A stretch of 64,000 bases of DNA from positions 1 to 64,000 of the forward strand of contig JADKBR010000005.1 in the NCBI GenBank assembly GCA_016714975.1, read 5' to 3'. The notes under the pieces were generated by a model. The model was not told the origin of the DNA. It did no database searches and saw nothing but the letters and a program-made list of their open reading frames with translations. Origin of the DNA: Candidatus Dechloromonas phosphorivorans (GTDB lineage: Bacteria > Pseudomonadota > Gammaproteobacteria > Burkholderiales > Rhodocyclaceae). The translations under genes and the position numbers were made by a program. Shown piece after piece: positions 62,507 through 64,000 of this stretch (the first letter of the stretch is position 1; each line of letters starts with the position of its first letter).

Positions 62507-63322
62507 ATGATTTCACGTTTGACGAAAACGCTGATTGCCTTGACCGTGTCGGCGGCGATGAGTGTTCCGTTGTTGGCGCAGGACAGCAAGGTCGCCGACG
62601 AGTTGGCGAAATATCGCGAGGCGCTGGCCGACGGCAATCCCGCCGACCTGCTCGAAGTGAAGGGTGAGGGCTTATGGGCCCAGAGGCGTGGCCCGAAAAA
62701 TGCCTCGCTCGAACAATGCGACTTCGGCCTCGGCCCCGGCAAGCTGGAAGGTGCCTACGCCCAGTTGCCGCGCTATTTCAAGGACACCGGCAAGGTGATG
62801 GATGTCGAATCCCGCCTCGCGCATTGCATGGTGACCCTGCAGGGGTTCAAGCAGGAGGAGGTCACGAAACAATGGTTCTCGAAGCCGGGCACGGAATCCG
62901 ACATCGAGGCGCTGGTTACCTTCATCGGCGCCAAGTCGAACGGCAAGCCAATCAACGTGCCGGCAACGCATCCCGAAGAAGCGAAGATGGCCAAGATGGG
63001 CGAGTACATTTTCTATCGCCGCTCCGGCCCGCAGGATTTCTCCTGCGCCATCTGCCACGGTCAGGATGGCAAGCGCATTCGCCTGCAGGATCTCGGTAAC
63101 CTGACGACCAAGGATGGCGCCGGCACGGCGATGAAGACCTGGCCTTCCTACCGCGTCTCGCAAGGGGCAGTGTGGACCATGCAGCGGCGCCTGATCGACT
63201 GCATGCGCCAGGCGCGCTGGCCTGAACCGAAATATCTCTCTGATTCCATTATCGCATTGCAGGTGTACCTGCAGAAGAATGCGACGGGCACCGTGATGGA
63301 AACGCCGGGCATCAAGCGCTAA
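62507..63322 (+). CDS. soxA: L-cysteine S-thiosulfotransferase heme subunit SoxA
   Basis: A 271-residue exported protein (signal peptide ends near LLAQ). A single heme site CAICH (C180-H184) is seen, while the N-terminal domain has only C71 and C107, likely a disulfide in place of the first heme of diheme SoxA. C232 (DCMRQARWP) is the persulfide/heme ligand. With SoxX it loads thiosulfate on SoxY. Confidence 0.94.
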   Translation: MISRLTKTLIALTVSAAMSVPLLAQDSKVADELAKYREALADGNPADLLEVKGEGLWAQRRGPKNASLEQCDFGLGPGKLEGAYAQLPRYFKDTGKVMDVESRLAHCMVTLQGFKQEEVTKQWFSKPGTESDIEALVTFIGAKSNGKPINVPATHPEEAKMAKMGEYIFYRRSGPQDFSCAICHGQDGKRIRLQDLGNLTTKDGAGTAMKTWPSYRVSQGAVWTMQRRLIDCMRQARWPEPKYLSDSIIALQVYLQKNATGTVMETPGIKR

Positions 63323-63332
63323 GGGGATGACG

Positions 63333-63986
63333 ATGAAGAAACTTGTGATTGCAGCCTTGTGCGCTGCGCTGGCCCAGACGGCACTGGCCGAAGAAAAGAC
63401 GCCTTCGGGCAGGGCGGTCGCCAGGAATCCCGTGTCCGCCGAGGCGGAACAGGTCTTCCGCAATTCCTTCCGAACGGATAACCCGAAATACTGGATGACT
63501 CGCGTCGAGCAGGATGAGGCGATGAGGCTGTGCGGCCAGTACAAGGACAACCCGCCGGCGGCCGTGCGCCAGAAGATCGAACTGGCGCAGAAGGCGACGA
63601 TCCGCTATCCGGTCGACGGCAAGCTGATGGGCAACTGGAAGGAAGGCGAAAAGATTGCCGCCCACGGCCGTGGCGGCCATATCGGCTTCATCCAGCCGGA
63701 TGCGCCGATGACGCCGCGCGGCGGCAACTGCTATGCCTGCCATCAACTGGCAGCAAAGGAAGTCGCCTACGGCACCATCGGCCCCAGCCTGCACCATTTC
63801 GGCAAGCTGCGGGGCAATTCGGACGATATCGTCAAGTATGCCTACGACAAGATCTACAACTCCAACGCGTTCAACGCATGCACCAACATGCCGCGCTTCG
63901 GCCTGCACAACTGGTTGACGCCGGAGGAAATCACGCATGTCGTGGCCTTGCTGATGGATCCGGAATCGCCGGTCAACAAGGACTGA
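63333..63986 (+). CDS. soxX: cytochrome subunit SoxX
   Basis: A 217-residue exported monoheme cytochrome, larger than the smallest SoxX proteins. Heme site CYACH (C133-H137), Met ligand probably in CTNMPRFG. The ATG at 63333 is chosen because AAGGGG lies seven bases upstream; another ATG at 63327 directly abuts it. Partner of SoxA. The next gene, expected to be soxB, lies beyond the window. Confidence 0.93.
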   Translation: MKKLVIAALCAALAQTALAEEKTPSGRAVARNPVSAEAEQVFRNSFRTDNPKYWMTRVEQDEAMRLCGQYKDNPPAAVRQKIELAQKATIRYPVDGKLMGNWKEGEKIAAHGRGGHIGFIQPDAPMTPRGGNCYACHQLAAKEVAYGTIGPSLHHFGKLRGNSDDIVKYAYDKIYNSNAFNACTNMPRFGLHNWLTPEEITHVVALLMDPESPVNKD

Positions 63987-64000
63987 ACTTGCTTGATTGG

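Overview
The window reads as chromosomal DNA from a GC-rich betaproteobacterium, most likely in or near the Rhodocyclaceae (Dechloromonas/Azonexus/Accumulibacter-like). This rests on gene content (PHA synthase, ubiUVT, soxCDYZAX with soxEF, PEP-CTERM proteins, a gatCAB locus divergent from mreBCD-mrdA-rodA-rlpA) and not on any marker gene; no rRNA or tRNA was seen. Genes are dense and codon usage is high-GC throughout. Several single-base frame breaks and long poly-G tracts suggest a draft-quality assembly as well as genuine gene decay.

1-15.8 kb: a leucine/isovalerate degradation (liu) island on the minus strand. A MerR regulator (liuR) and a 22-bp palindrome precede a PaaI-type thioesterase, isovaleryl-CoA dehydrogenase (liuA), a GNAT-carbonic anhydrase fusion, a thiolase, an EamA transporter, a second acyl-CoA dehydrogenase, a NYN-domain protein, a DsbA-like isomerase, a LOG-family protein, liuB, a PaiB-like protein, liuC, liuD, two small unknown genes and an amputated liuE (HMG-CoA lyase). 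The liuE break lies beside an IS110-type transposase remnant at the left edge. A decayed vapBC toxin-antitoxin pair sits in the opposite orientation inside the island.

15.8-31.3 kb: a ThDP-dependent decarboxylase/acetolactate-synthase-like enzyme, two small membrane-anchored proteins, a very large frame-broken PEP-CTERM surface protein, an MBL-fold hydrolase, class I PHA synthase, a MoaD/ThiS-like protein, then ubiT-ubiV-ubiU for oxygen-independent ubiquinone synthesis.

30.3-43.9 kb: core genes. The elongasome operon (mreB-mreC-mreD-mrdA-rodA-rlpA) runs left, gatC-gatA-gatB runs right, followed by pyrE, xth and an RlmI-like rRNA methyltransferase.

43.9-54.5 kb: a poly-G-disrupted unknown gene, a second PEP-CTERM protein, a zinc-uptake cluster (small DUF2946-like protein, outer-membrane barrel, ZnuA-, ZnuC- and ZnuB-like proteins), a STAS-domain protein upstream of hslV-hslU, and a degraded AEC-transporter pseudogene.

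54.5-64 kb: a thiosulfate/sulfide oxidation island. On the minus strand lie a thioredoxin-like protein, a small cytochrome c, a SoxH-like MBL hydrolase, and separately soxE/soxF-like genes (cytochrome plus FCSD flavoprotein). On the plus strand lie a diheme cytochrome c4 and soxC-soxD-soxY-soxZ-soxA-soxX, which stops at the window edge where soxB would be expected. Together the genes describe a facultative organism that burns branched-chain carbon, stores PHA, oxidises reduced sulfur and can make ubiquinone without oxygen.
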